Below are positions 25,155-44,434 of a DNA stretch of 64,000 nt, one piece after another (the stretch's first letter is position 1; every line of letters starts with the position of its first letter). Where the stretch lies: the NCBI GenBank assembly GCA_028023455.1, contig JAQFVV010012489.1:1985881-2049880 (forward strand), read 5' to 3'. The position numbers were made by a program, and so were the translations under genes. The notes below the pieces were generated by a model. The model searched no databases. It was not told where the DNA came from and saw only the letters and a list, made by a program, of their open reading frames with translations. This DNA is from Epiperipatus broadwayi (lineage: Eukaryota > Onychophora > Udeonychophora > Euonychophora > Peripatidae).

Positions 25155-25199
25155 ATTCCTCACTGATGAAGACCACAAGCCAGAAACTAGTCTGGGGCT
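25155..25199 (+). ncRNA. Hammerhead-like motif in the palindromic cluster, central copy
   Basis: CTGATGA is at 25163-25169, GAAAC at 25183-25187 and GTC ends at 25192, followed by TGGGG. Stem I keeps five pairs with TCCTCA. Stem II is weaker (GACC against AGCC) than in the tandem copies. Confidence 0.5.
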
Positions 25200-25570
25200 A
25201 TTGGATGAGTAGGCACTAGGTGAGGATTTTATGCAAATACCTTCTGGCATCCATTGATTTCTCTGGCTTGCATTGGGTGGCAGTATGTATAAAAAGAAAT
25301 AGTGATCACATGATATTTATTGACTTAAAACCAGTCCTGCCCAATAGGATAGTGATAGCTACAGTTATTAAAAAACCAAAGACACCAAAATGTATAGGTA
25401 CTGAACTGAGTTCAGATCTATATAACTATATAAGCTGATGAGGTTGGATTGAAAATATTAGTGTTTTCATTTTAAGTCTCATAGTTTTATAGTTAGGTAG
25501 AGATAAAAGGTGGCTGCTGGAGGATTGCATTAGATCCTAAGATCTAGGAGCAGTGCTCTCAGATTTAAGG

Positions 25571-25615
25571 CTTTTCACTGATGAAGACCACAAGCCAGAA
25601 ACTAGTCTGGGGATA
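25571..25615 (+). ncRNA. Hammerhead-like motif in the palindromic cluster, right copy
   Basis: CTGATGA is at 25578-25584, GAAAC at 25598-25602 and GTC at 25605-25607, followed by TGGGGA. Stem I now depends on several G-U pairs because the 5' strand is TTTTCA. The predicted cleavage site is 415 bp from that of the central copy. Confidence 0.45.
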
Positions 25616-26039
25616 TTGGATGAGTATTCACTAGATGGGGATTTTATGCACAACCCTTCTGGCATCCATTGATTACTCAGGCTTGCAGTGAGTGGCAATA
25701 TGTACAGAGAGTTTTGCTTGTTTTAATACCAAATAATATACTGTTTGAGCCAAAGAATAATGGATAGAATTATTCAGTAATATTTTTCATGCAGGAAGTA
25801 TTCCAAAAATTTGGCACACAAGCTGTCTTAAACTATAGCAGCCTTAAAATAAACAAAAAATAGCAGTGGTAAAAAAAACATTGTCCAATATTATTATTAA
25901 GTGTTCTCTATAAGCTTTATTAAAAAAAAATCATGTTTATAAATCATTGAAAGTCAGTTTTATAAAATAGTTTAATTTAAGCCAACAAAAATCTGTGCTG
26001 AACAAGTTTTATCTTTAACAACTCACACTGAAAAAGGCT

Positions 26040-27235
26040 TATAAAATAAATTAAAAACTGGAGCTGTCTTTATAGATCTACCTGCAACTTATGATTCTGT
26101 TTAGAAAAATTGTCTCTTAAAAGTTTCTAAAATACTTAATTGTATAAAATCCACTAATTTATTTTACAAAATATTCTCTAATAAAAAAAATTCAATTGAC
26201 ATCAAATAATCATTACAATAAGTACAAAATTTTGCAGAATACATTGTCACAGAGTCCAGTTTTTTCATTTATTTTATTTAATGTATTCATCAGTAAATTT
26301 GTAAATACAGAAGACATGAAATTTATCTATGATGATGTTATTGATTGGACTTCTCAAAAGAATTCTTTCCTAAAAATTGGGTCTTATTCCCAATCCATTG
26401 AAGTCTATATATTCATTTTTTAATCTAAACAATAAAAAAGCATCTTGTAATTTGAATAAAACCATTTACAATAGTAATTTAAAAGATGCTTCTATATCTT
26501 GGTTATTTATGTGTTCTTCATTTATCTAAAGTCAGTTCAAAATTAATTTCTAGAGTTAAGGTTTTCTGGAAAACTCAGAAATAACTTGAAGTTGTGATGC
26601 AAAAATATTGAGGACAGTCCTTTTTATTAGCATTTTTTGCAGGTGAATGTTGTATCCATCTTTGTAGAAAATGTTCTCACACTAAACTTCTGGATACTCA
26701 ATTAAATATTATTATGAAAAATATTATTGTTATACTTAAGTCTACTCCTTTGCAATGATTTTCTGTTTAGCATATATTCTTCCATTAGATATCAGAAAAG
26801 AAATTGCCTCACAGAAAATGTATAAAAAAACTTTTAAACATATCGGACTTGCCAACTCAAGATATAGTTTCTTCACCTAAGACTTGATTTAAATCAAGAT
26901 CCCCATTTTTGAATGTTGATGGAAAATCTGATAATATGGTGTAAAAAGAATTTGTTTTACAGATCCAATAATAAAACTACATAAATTTGATCTTCCTAGA
27001 TACAATAGGAATCTTATCAACAGATTCAGGATAACCCAAAGTCCTTGTGCTCATATTCTTCAAAAATGGAATTTATCCAAATACTGATACTTGTGAATGT
27101 GGGAAAATACAAATTATGAACCATATCATTAATGATTTTCAGATTTATAGCTATGCTGGCAGAATTAAAATCCTTACTAAACTCATTAATTGAATGTATT
27201 TCTAATGGAACATTTTGTGAATAGGTAAGTCATGT
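26040..27235 (+). mobile_element. Decayed LINE fragment (RT to C-terminal knuckle)
   Basis: Remnants in order: VFIDLPATYDSV (about 26065), FSFILFNVFISKF (near 26260), NTEDMKFIYDDVIDW for the YADD site (about 26300-26350), LSKVSSKLISRV (about 26525), CSHTKLLDTQLN (about 26670), CAHILQKWNLSKYTDTCECG and IMNHIINDF (27040-27140). The last is the CCHC-type C-terminal knuckle seen in Jockey/I-group LINEs of invertebrates. Many stops and frameshifts. The clade is not fixed. No tail or target duplication is identifiable. Confidence 0.8.
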
Positions 27236-27581
27236 AAATCCATATATGGTACTTAGGTATTAATCTGGAAATGAAATTTCACATGCATATTAGTCTGGCA
27301 ATATTTATTTGGAAAAATGACAACCTATAACTTTATTACTGAAAATGATATAAAAGTTTACTAATAACAATTTATATTTTTTGTGAGAAGTTATCTTCCA
27401 TCGTCTAAATTTATAAAGATTTTTTATTTTGAATAAATTGTCACCTATAATTTTATTTGATAGAAATGAAACAAACAGGCATTTATGTTTTTTTTTGTGA
27501 AAAATGATCTTCCAACAAGTAAACTTTTAACTAACTAAATTTATTGTGATAATTACCCTTTCCCTCCCCAATAATATGCAT

Positions 27582-27696
27582 ATTTTTTTTTATATGTCAT
27601 AGCATCGGCCGGGAGGTGAACCCACAACCATCTGCAACCAACTACTTGCTTGCAAAGCGGCTGCAATAACCTCTCAGCTAACAGTGCTTGACAATT
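27582..27696 (-). repeat. tRNA-derived SINE
   Basis: On the minus strand: A box TAGCTGAGAGGTTATTGCAGC (27660-27680, first base optional), then a good B box GTGGGTTCACCTCCC (27611-27625), then GGCCGATGCTATGACATATA and an A-rich tail. It shares its tail with the SINE at 1.63 kb. Confidence 0.75.
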
Positions 27697-28321
27697 TACA
27701 TATATTTAACCATGCAATTGTGTCCATTTACAAAATGTTGTTTTTTAACACCACTGCTGAGATAAACTTTTTTACCTCAAACCACATTTCATTACAAATG
27801 GCTACTCTCTTTCAACATTCCTGAATGAAACATTGCTATTGTTTGACTGTAAAGAAATAATTAGCAGCAAAACCAACATTTTTACTAATGACTATCTCCT
27901 CGTAGGAATATTATCTAATATTCACTTACAAAATTAATTCATTTTCTTTTTAGAAGATTGAAAATGTGTTTAATTCAGTCTTTATATATACCAGAGATGG
28001 CATGCATGAAGTCAATGAGAGCCAAATTCTGGTTTTTCACATATTGTAAAAAGCCACAACATATCATTTAGATATATAAAAAATAAATACATATAGCCAA
28101 TTTTGTTTAAGTTCATTAATATGATGGCATATTCTACCTAGATTTTAAATGCTGTATAAAGCAAATATGAAAATATAATTAATAGAAACAAATAAAATAC
28201 AAAGTAATTATTTCAAAATTTTAATAATAAAAATAAAATATAATAATAGAAAATCATTAATAAAAAGTATAATACTTGATGAAGACTTTTAAAATTTAAT
28301 GAAGATCTTTGAAATTTGGTA

Positions 28322-30030
28322 TATTTACAGAAATTCTGTGAGATGCTGATTGGTCAAATGTAAAAGATATTTCAACTTCATGAACTTTATTATAGAGTAC
28401 AACAATTCACAGTAATATGTTATACCAAAAATTGAAATTAGATGGCAAATGGCTCTTTTTAAGTGTGAATATTTTGATTCTGGTATTAATTTCCAAAATT
28501 TAATTTGAGAACTAGATTTGCCATGTATTTTCAATGCCTGATCCTCTTTCATCTCTAATAACTCCAATTCCCCAGTTGCTTTTTCAACAAGTATTATTTC
28601 AAAAATTTGAATTCATCTTCAATAATATCTCAAGTAAATGAGTTCACAAAATTTACAAATGTAGATTTAAAAATTTTAAAATCTACATTTGAAATCCACT
28701 TGCAATCCTTCCAATTATTTTTTATATTCATCTGATTTTTCTTCTTTGATGCTAATTATATTTCTTTTTACTTGTGGAGAAAGATTTCTGGACTTCTGAT
28801 CATGCACAAAAAGCCAATGTTTTGTTTTAAAACTAAATACACTTTTAATAAATCACTAATCATTTTTGCCTTACCTTGCAAAGCAAAATTAAGTATTTGC
28901 AAATGTTCCACAATGTTTCTAAGAAACATTAAGTAAGAAAGCCAAGTTTCATTTTTAAATTCTGAGTATTTTTTTAAAAAAAAATGTTATTATAGGATTT
29001 AGGAATTCCACAAATAGCTCAAAACATTGTAAAATTGTCAGCCATCTTATAAACAGACCAAAAGAAGAGAGATCTGGTCAATTCATCTGTTTTCTTAAAT
29101 TGATGGGTGTTTTAATATTTCTTCTAATTAAATTCATAATCTGCAAAACAATCTTCTACACATTTTGGACTTTAATTACTTTCCTATGAGATGCTCACAG
29201 TGAATTATGCAGTAAAAAGGGACAAAGAATGGGATTTTAGGATCACTGTTTAAAAGACCAATATGTCTCAGGTTTTTCCCTATCTTTGCAGGAGCTTATC
29301 CATTGCAACACTTACATGTTTATTATGAAGCAATTCAAACCTGTTCATTACATCATCAAGCACATTTTTAACATCAATACTGCATTTTTGACATTGATAC
29401 TATGAGTTATTTCAGTAAGATCTAGTAAGTCTAACATTTCTTTCTTCATATTTATATCTGCAGATATACAGCCCACAAAAACAGCCAATTGTGGAACATC
29501 CTAAATGTCTGTAGATTCAACAGAGCTAAACTCGATGCTGTACAATTTTTTACATTACACATCAAACTATTTTCACCATTTTTACTAATTTCTCTAATAA
29601 GAATAGTATGAAATGACATAGTAACTTGTGTGATCAATTTATACAGATTTGTATTACCTGTATTCAAAACTTTAACCTGTTCTTCCAAGTTTCTTTTAAT
29701 AAATTTTCCTTCTCTGTATGGATGTTTGGCATGAGCAATATTCCAAGCTACTAAAAAACTGTTGGCTCTGTCATCTTTGTCAGCCTCATGACCAAAAGAA
29801 GACAAGTCTTTATTGCTTATGAAGACCTGATTGCAATGAGTTAAGTTTCTCTTTTCACAATTTTGAATTGTGTGGATATTGAGTAAAAAATGGAGATAAC
29901 TTATTTCTATCTTTGTAGTTTACAATTGTAACTTTACAAATAAGGTACAATGCCTTTCCATTGTTGTCAATAAAAGGATATTTTCCTACCCATTCTTTCT
30001 AAAAGCTTCTATTTTATCATTCATATTTTC
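28322..30030 (-). pseudogene. hAT transposase pseudogene, ZBED/FAM200-like
   Basis: The conserved order of a hAT-type transposase is readable across many frameshifts. A BED-like N-terminal remnant reads KYPFIDNNGKALYLICKVTI (about 29950-29990). Then SFGHEADKDD, FLVAWNIAHAKHPYREGKFI (29805-29700) and SFHTILIREIS. A middle part has EFKNETWLSYLMFLRN and KQNIGFLCMI (about 28960-28790). The C-terminal dimerisation region is at 28567-28325, with FWKLIPESKYSHLKRA and SIIKFMKLKYLLHLTNQHL. Domesticated ZBED5/FAM200 proteins share this layout, but the stops here rule out a functional gene. No terminal repeats were found. Confidence 0.85.
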
Positions 30031-30039
30031 ATTTTATGA

Positions 30040-32445
30040 TATTTTCTGAAGTCATGTTAACAAAAAATTTAAGTAAATTTATATTCAATGTCTAAAATTC
30101 AAACAAAATACATGAATAAATAATTAATTAAAATAAAATATATAAATATTAATTCCGGTTTTAAAAGATTCGTAAATGGTGCAACAAATTGTCAAATAAA
30201 ATAAAATAAAAATAATGATATTTAGAATAATTAACAGCAATTTTGGACTATATTTCTGTCGATATTTTCCTGATAACTCTTAAACATCTGTTCTTTATTA
30301 TTTACCACCAAAAATATAAACAACATAGCCAAAATCAAACAAATGCATTCAGTTTTGCTTTCAAGAGTTTTTTATATAATTGTTTTAAAAAAAGAAGAAA
30401 CTCTAAGTACACTAATTATAAACAGCTAAAATAATTTTCTTCCCCTGTATACATATATCTTTAGAAAGATTGTGTTCCACCGCCGAAAAATACACATCGT
30501 AAACAAATTTAAATTGCTTAATAAAAGAATTTACATACCAGATTTTATGAAATAAGACATTTAGTTGATAGGAAAACTATCATTAAAATATATAACCACA
30601 AAACTGCACAAATCATAATATATACTGTAGCCCTTGGTTTGCCAAAGCCTCCATTAAATAAGGAATTAGCTATGCAAGACAATGTTTAATGAAAATTTTC
30701 CTCATAGGCTGTACATTTTTTTAAATAATAGACAAACTTGCTAGCCAATGCTAGATTTGAACCCATATTCTTAGGGATGTGTACATTTTGCTTGGTAGGC
30801 AATCTAAATATTTTGTTATAAAAGATTTCTAAGCAAAAAATTGTTTTATTTAGTATTGATTCATAAGACAATTTAATAGCCAAAGATATAATTTATTAGA
30901 TAAGCAATATTTATACATCATTTTAATAGTTGGAGATTGGAAAGAAGGGAGGGGAGTATGTTAATTGTAAAACCACTTTAGATAGTGAAAATAGATAGTC
31001 ATAGTTTTACAATGACAGGTTAGAACTCAATCGTTCATAAAATTAAATTGTAAAAAAAAAATCAAGGATTAGAGTATTAAACAATCAGTTTATTTAAAAT
31101 TGTATATGTGAGACATGCATATATTTTGGTTGTGGATTTTAATTGTAAGATTTATGATTAAATAATAATTGTTCCATGTCATCTCATGGGGAACTCCTTT
31201 AAAGATCAAGTAATTTGTTTTAATAGTTCATTCATAGCAGCCCCAAAATTTCGGACAAGATTCTGGGTTTGAAGTTGTGTTGCTATACATTTTTTTTTTA
31301 TTAAAGAAAAAAAAGGGGGGAGAGCTTTCTCTCATTTATTCTGAGGGGGAGTTTTCTTTCATTTGTTTTTTTGGGAGATTTTCACAAGCAGAAAATTGCT
31401 AAAGTAAATCACTAAACTAAATATGATATCTGTGACATAGGAATTTAAGTTTAAAAATAATGGGTGATCATCCATTGGAATGCAGACATAAATTTGGCAG
31501 GTGGTCTTTTGCAGGGCATAAGTTTAAAATAACAAAAAAGGAAAAAGAAACTAGGCAATTAATCAAAGAAAACACTGACCACATGTAAATGTTTTGGAAG
31601 GATTTTGGAAGGTCAACTGTGCAGGGGAGGGGGGATGAAGGAAGCCAGACAATATATAAGAGCTCTTTTGTTGGAGGGCTGATCTCTTTTTGCTGGCCTC
31701 TCTCATCATCAGTTAACAAGAAACCTTGCTGTAAAGCTAAAGAAATTTTTTAAAAAAGAAAGAAAAAGAGAGAAATGAAATCGTTTAATGTTAGTTATTC
31801 TGTCTGTCTTCTGAACGATGAACTTAGCCAAATTTAATGATATAAGTAGAGAAATGACTCTCGAGTAAATTTATATTAGGTGCACATCATTCTCTTTGTA
31901 ATCAACTTCATGAATTGTCTTGCATTAAGCTATTAGAAATCAGAAAATGGTGAAATTTAAATTACAGAAAAAAAAATTGAAATTGATTTTGATTTCACAT
32001 ATAAAGCAGCAAATCTGAACACTATAATCTCATATAAAGTGTCAAATCTGAATACTAAGTGAACTGAAAAGTACATCAAGAAGTGGATTTATCTATTCAA
32101 AAATTAAAAGCAAGTTCTGTTCAGCTGTAAGGTGTAGTAATCCCCAGATTCCAAAATGGAGAAAATCTTATCCTCAGCATGAAAACTTTGGACATTTTGG
32201 CATAGGAATTGAACTTGTATAACAGAGACTCTTTTCACATAAAGCCATGTGTGCACATGAACAAACTAAATAAGGGAAAAAGGGAAAAATGGAAACCAGA
32301 AATCGGAAGGACAACCTGTGAGGATGATTTAAGTATATTTTTATTATTTGTTATTCATTTCGAACATTTAATCTAAACAAAAAAAAAAAAAATTTTTTTT
32401 TAAAATCATATATATCCATTTAAAGTTAATCCGTGTTAATTATTA
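30040..32445. other. AT-rich DNA, no gene recognised
   Basis: A weak B-box-like GGGTTCAAATC on the minus strand (about 30756-30766) may mark an old SINE. Otherwise nothing could be supported, including the short open frames at 30.2, 30.7 and 31.5 kb. Confidence 0.5.
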
Positions 32446-32450
32446 TTATT

Positions 32451-39563
<7,113 letters not shown>

Positions 39564-39620
39564 TTGGGAGTAGAGAAGTTAATATCAAATCATTTGTATG
39601 TGCCTGTTTTAAATGCTTTT
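39564..39620 (+). repeat. Right copy of the 57-bp direct repeat
   Basis: It runs from TTGGGAGTAGAGAAG to AAATGCTTT and then continues into non-repetitive sequence. The left copy instead continues into (ATT)n, so this side probably represents the original empty-site continuation. Confidence 0.7.
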
Positions 39621-39624
39621 ACAT

Positions 39625-41775
39625 TTTTATTTATGAAGAGAGTGAGAGATATTGTTAAGTGAAATGTTTTGAATCAGATCAGGGATTATTATCAAATGCT
39701 TAGACCTATTGATATGTTTTATGAAGGTTGTGTGAATGTTGGGCTAAAACATCATCATTATGGTGTAAACGTGCAGAGAGATGGTTTTAAAATTTGAATG
39801 TGCATTTCTTATTACTATTATTATAAAGTTAAAGCTAGATACAAGCTAATTAAGACTTGAAAAAATTGTTGGCTCATTTTCTGGTGTACTATTTTGCAAG
39901 GTAGATGTGAAAGTTTTACTAGTACAAATTGATGTTAGACCTGTATATATGTGGATGGACAAATAGTTCCCACTAAACTAGTGAAGTCATAGTTTAACTT
40001 GCTCACTAAGATATCTATTCCATATTTATAAAGTATTTAAATACAGTGGAAGAGTTTTCCACTTGGTTATTTTCTGCACAAGATGATTTCTTTATTGATG
40101 GCCAGAAGTTAATAGGTAAACCCAAGTCTTTCTGTATGATTAGCGATAAAATCCTAGCATACCTCAACCTTAATGGAAAGGTTTTCGCTTATTTGGGTTA
40201 CTGCCTACCTCATATTAATGTTGATATTCCTCACAGATGTATTGCTAAGCATTACTTATAAATGTTGGTTACAGGGTCGCAAACTCAATTTGATGTCAGC
40301 ATGAGTGCGGGTAGTGTGTGTGCAATTGGTATACTTGAACATTATTTTGTTGATATATTTCAATTGATCAATAAGAGCCAAGAATAATAACGTAAATGAA
40401 TAGTAAATTTAAGGGTTAAATAAAACCTTATTGTAAGCAATGCGTATATAAAATTATCTAGCAAATATATCCACAGCCAGCTGAGAACTTCGCTGGAATG
40501 GTAATATTACTGAAATATTATTATTGTCATAAGAACATGAATATAGAGTGTATGCATGTGTGAGAATGATTAAGCTGGATACCGATTTCTTGACATTTGA
40601 AGTCTACCATACATAAAATATCTCCATTGTAAAGCATAGGGTGAAGGCATATTAGATTAAAATGATTAAATAAAATTATTAAATTTTATTATTGGAAAAG
40701 TTATCTTTAGAAACAGATCAGTAACTAAAAGCATTAAACACTGGGGGGAGAAATTTAATGTTCGTTATGTCTGAGATAAAAATAAGAACTAAATATAATA
40801 TATGTGAAGGTAACTATTATCTTTATCTGTCTGTTATAAATATTACTCCATGGCAATCGTAATTCCCTAATAATTAAAAATTAATATTTATATTCTAAAA
40901 CCTCTTAAAATTACCTGTTGATTTAGGGATATTTATTTATTTATTTTTTATATCATAATAAGGTTTTAGAACAGGGGAAAGCCATGTGAATCATCAAGTT
41001 CGTGTACATATTATGTTATTGAGTTATAATTTGTTACTAAAATTTGTTATTTTGTTTTAAATAAAAATTTGCATACATCTCAATGTTTTGTGAGTTATTA
41101 CAATCTAGACATCTTAAATCCAATCATACACCAATACATTATTGTTTATGTGTGAATCATCCTTTTAGTAAATCGTATCACTGTAAAATTTCTTTAGATG
41201 ATTAATTTTCCGAACTGGCAATACAAGATTACCAAAACTCAATTCAGTATAGTTGAAATATAGATGATGAATAGGGATGGTTATTGAGTGATAGTGGATG
41301 CAGTGGGTGGGCATAAAATCCTTTCCCCATCCATTGTATTCAAACACCTCTCTAGACGCACTTCCTTATAATTTTACTTTAATTATGTAAGTATAATATA
41401 TTATTTCTAAAAGATTAAGCTTAATTATTCAAGCTTTCGTGTAATTGGACATTGGCTATATTAAAGACAGCCTAGATTAACCTTGGAGATAATCGTGAGA
41501 GGGGTATTTATCACCAATAATCCATAGCAGCTTGTTCAACTTCCAGACCTTATTGTTCTAAAACCCTGAGAAGGAATAATAATAGGAGAAATGAGTTAGC
41601 AGAATGGAACATTTAATGGTAAAAGAAATAGTCGTGCAATCGACCTGTGAATGTGAGGATGATGGAGGGATGATCAGGAGAGTGGAGATGGACATAGAAC
41701 TATTTGTAATCGGAACATTTTAATTGTGACTTTAATGATAGTGAATGGGGAGTGTTCTCTTAATCTATTAATTAT
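39625..41775. other. Intergenic or intronic DNA, no gene recognised
   Basis: A 71-codon frame at 40046-40261 (EEFSTWLFSAQDDFFIDGQK at the start) has more even composition than chance frames nearby and could be a decayed element piece, but I recognise no family. Confidence 0.45.
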
Positions 41776-41778
41776 TTA

Positions 41779-42032
41779 TTAACCCATTCATTAGATATCG
41801 TTATAGAAATTTATTAATAAGTTCTTGAAATAAGGTTTAACCTCAATATTTTCATTAAAGTTGCAATTTGGCACCCTGGCAAATAAGATTATGGATGTTC
41901 TATCCCATCATCATCATCCCAATAGGCTTTAGAAATCATATTAGCTGGGAATGGAGAAACATCCATCGATCCGTCCGAATAAACGTTACAATTGGCGCAT
42001 AACGTGGTTGTGCGACCAGTAAAAGGGTTAAA
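41779..42032. mobile_element. Possible piggyBac-like MITE or LTR edge
   Basis: It begins TTAACCCATTCATTAG and ends in the complement of TTAACCCTTTTACTGGTC. TTAA target sites and CCC starts are piggyBac-like, but the arms match only weakly. Alternatively, ATTGGCGCATAACGTGG at 41992-42008 resembles a retroelement primer-binding site. Neither reading is secure. Confidence 0.3.
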
Positions 42033-42374
42033 ATTGACTCCACAAGTATCTACCTGCCAGAATCAAAAATTACATTTATGGATTTATAGAAGCTTTACAA
42101 ATTGGCTCACAAAGTGGATGGCTTTATAGAAACTTTACAATACATATGATTATTCTTTACGCACATGTAGCAATTTTCATAAGATTAGGTAGATGCCATT
42201 AACGTCTAGTTTGTCATTATATTTGAAAATAGTATATACATACATACACACATGATGTAATTTGTAATAAAATAAAGAACAAAAGTGTTTGATAAAAATT
42301 TCTATCATATTACAAATATTTGTACAAATTAAAAAAAAAAAAAACTGAAATAATAAAAATAAAATTGGATTTAT

Positions 42375-42432
42375 TAGGAGCCGCACATAGCCCGATTAGC
42401 TAAGAGCCGCATTTGCCCACCGTTGATATTTA
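42375..42432 (-). repeat. Fragment of a hAT-like element end
   Basis: On the minus strand CAACGGTGGGCAAATGCGGC leads into CTCTTAGCTAATCGGGC and GCGGCTCCTAATAAATCC. A CAGyGGTGGGCAAA-type end followed by GCGGCTC is typical of hAT terminal regions. The opposite end was not found. Confidence 0.4.
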
Positions 42433-42439
42433 CATTTAT

Positions 42440-44430
42440 TTGTGCCGGCAACTTTAATGTTCGCAGGATCAATACGTAAGCACTTCATATACTAAATAAA
42501 TAAATAACAATAAATAATTGTGATAGAGTTAAAAGTTGTTTTTTTTTTTTTCTAAAAGCATATGCTAAATGTAAACACAGTCAGGTATGAGATACTTTTA
42601 TTTAAAAAAAAGAGATTGTTCTGAAACACAGTATTTGTATTCGAGTCCGTTTAAAATTTCTGATGGCATTGAACCGTTTTCAAATGAAATAACAGTGAAA
42701 TAGTAATTATTAAAGGTGTTACAATCAAGTAAAGACTGCTGCCATTTGTTTTGTAAGCAGTTTTATTAAATAAAAATGTATATCACAGATAATACTACAT
42801 TTAAAAGTATTAAAAGTAAAATGTTAATATCTTTTTTATTTTCGCGATTTATACTTATTTGAAAAAATATATTTTTAAAAAATAAAAACCATTTTTCATT
42901 TTCCTACAGTGTTCAAAATAATAATTCGATAAAGTTTTAGACCGCTGTAATACAGTATATTAAATCAAACCCTCCTACTTAGACAGACTACAGAATCATT
43001 TATCAAACTTACTTACGTTCTTAAAAAATGAAATGATTTTTTTTATACTTGAGTTTTGAAACAAAATCCAGTGCAAATCTAAAGGTAGAACTGATAAAAC
43101 GATTTTATCCAAACAAAATTTACACTTGATAATTAAATAGTTTTATTTTTTCTCTTTTGTAATAAAAATGTTAAGTGTATCACTAATTATAACTTTATTT
43201 TAAAATACGGTATTAAATTTTATCGTAATGAAATTTCATTCTATTCATTAGAATAATATGAAAACCAATACATAAGAACAATTTTATAACAGGAAATTAA
43301 ATTCTGTAATTCAAATTGAAAATTTACCTGGCAAAAAAAAAAATAATCATAGTTTATCACTTTTTTAAAATGAAAAATTTCTATACAAAACTAATACTAG
43401 TATTAACCAGTAATGTTTTACGTAAATGATTTGCTGGATATTGATATTCAAAATATATAAAAACAATCAAGCAGTAGGTAAAAATCGATTTTGCTACTCC
43501 AGTTCTGTCGTGTTTTATTGCGTTTAATCACATAGTAATTTATCAAAATCTGTAAAGAGACCTTGCCATACATACTATTTAATATATGGCTACATTTTAT
43601 CAATTTGTGTTTATCCAAGGCTTTCCATTCCTACAGTATATCAATACAAGACATTCATATAAATATATAATATCATTAAAAGCCAGTAAACAGACAATCC
43701 CAATATATATATATACAATAGGGTTGTGGCCTTTGTAAGTCTGAATTACATTATTTCTCTCCAACTTACAAACATTGTGACATACAGAAAAGTGTATGGA
43801 ATTTTACAAAAACAAATTGTAATGTTAAATGCAATTGAAACTGACAGCCTTAACTCATTCTCTCAATCTGCTTTCATGTTTAATTAAAGTATATGCAAAC
43901 AAGATATTCTCATGCACATTTACAAGCTTTTTATATGATTTTTCTGGGCATTTTGTTGTTTTTTATGATATCTTTAAAGAAGACTGGGAAAAAATATTTA
44001 TCTGATAAAAAGACATTGACTAATTTAATGATTATTAACCTATTCCTTTAGCATATTTTGAATAAAGAGTTAGAAAGTTCAAGGGCAAACTACTAAAATT
44101 ATTATTTACACTATTGTTCCAATGAAAGTAAAGAAAGTCACAAAGACCTTCCTTTGAATACAAATCCTAGTTTCATTGTAAAAACCTTCAGTTGGAGTGA
44201 CACTGTGACATGCATCTTAATGGCAACGATGATTAGAAGCATAAGTATTTAAAATCATGACTATCAAAAATGAAAAGATCGGCAAAGCATTTACTAATTA
44301 ATCTTCAGACTAATATCTCAACATCCATTGTCATGAGATTCCACTCCTTCCAAGAAATACATTGCTTCTTAAATAAGAAACCCAGTATAATGTTTTACAT
44401 AAACACACACACCTAAAATATACTTTGATT
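42440..44430. other. AT-rich DNA, nothing recognised
   Basis: No coding or repeat structure beyond short homopolymers was seen. Confidence 0.5.
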
Positions 44431-44434
44431 GTTA

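Larger units (their letters stand above)
24577..25731. repeat. Palindromic cluster of the hammerhead-bearing repeat family
   Basis: A minus-oriented copy (about 24580-25030), a short chimeric copy (about 25035-25290) and a plus-oriented copy (about 25290-25731) form one large inverted structure. The outer ends are near-complements: TTAAAACAGGCAAAACTCTC on the left, and on the right a copy ending GAGAGTTTTGCTTGTTTTAA. All parts share blocks with the tandem array at 8 kb (CTTCTGGCATCCATTGATTA, the TATATAAGC box, the hammerhead stretch) but are more diverged. Inverted as well as tandem terminal repeats are typical of Penelope-like elements. No protein-coding part is present. Confidence 0.8.
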
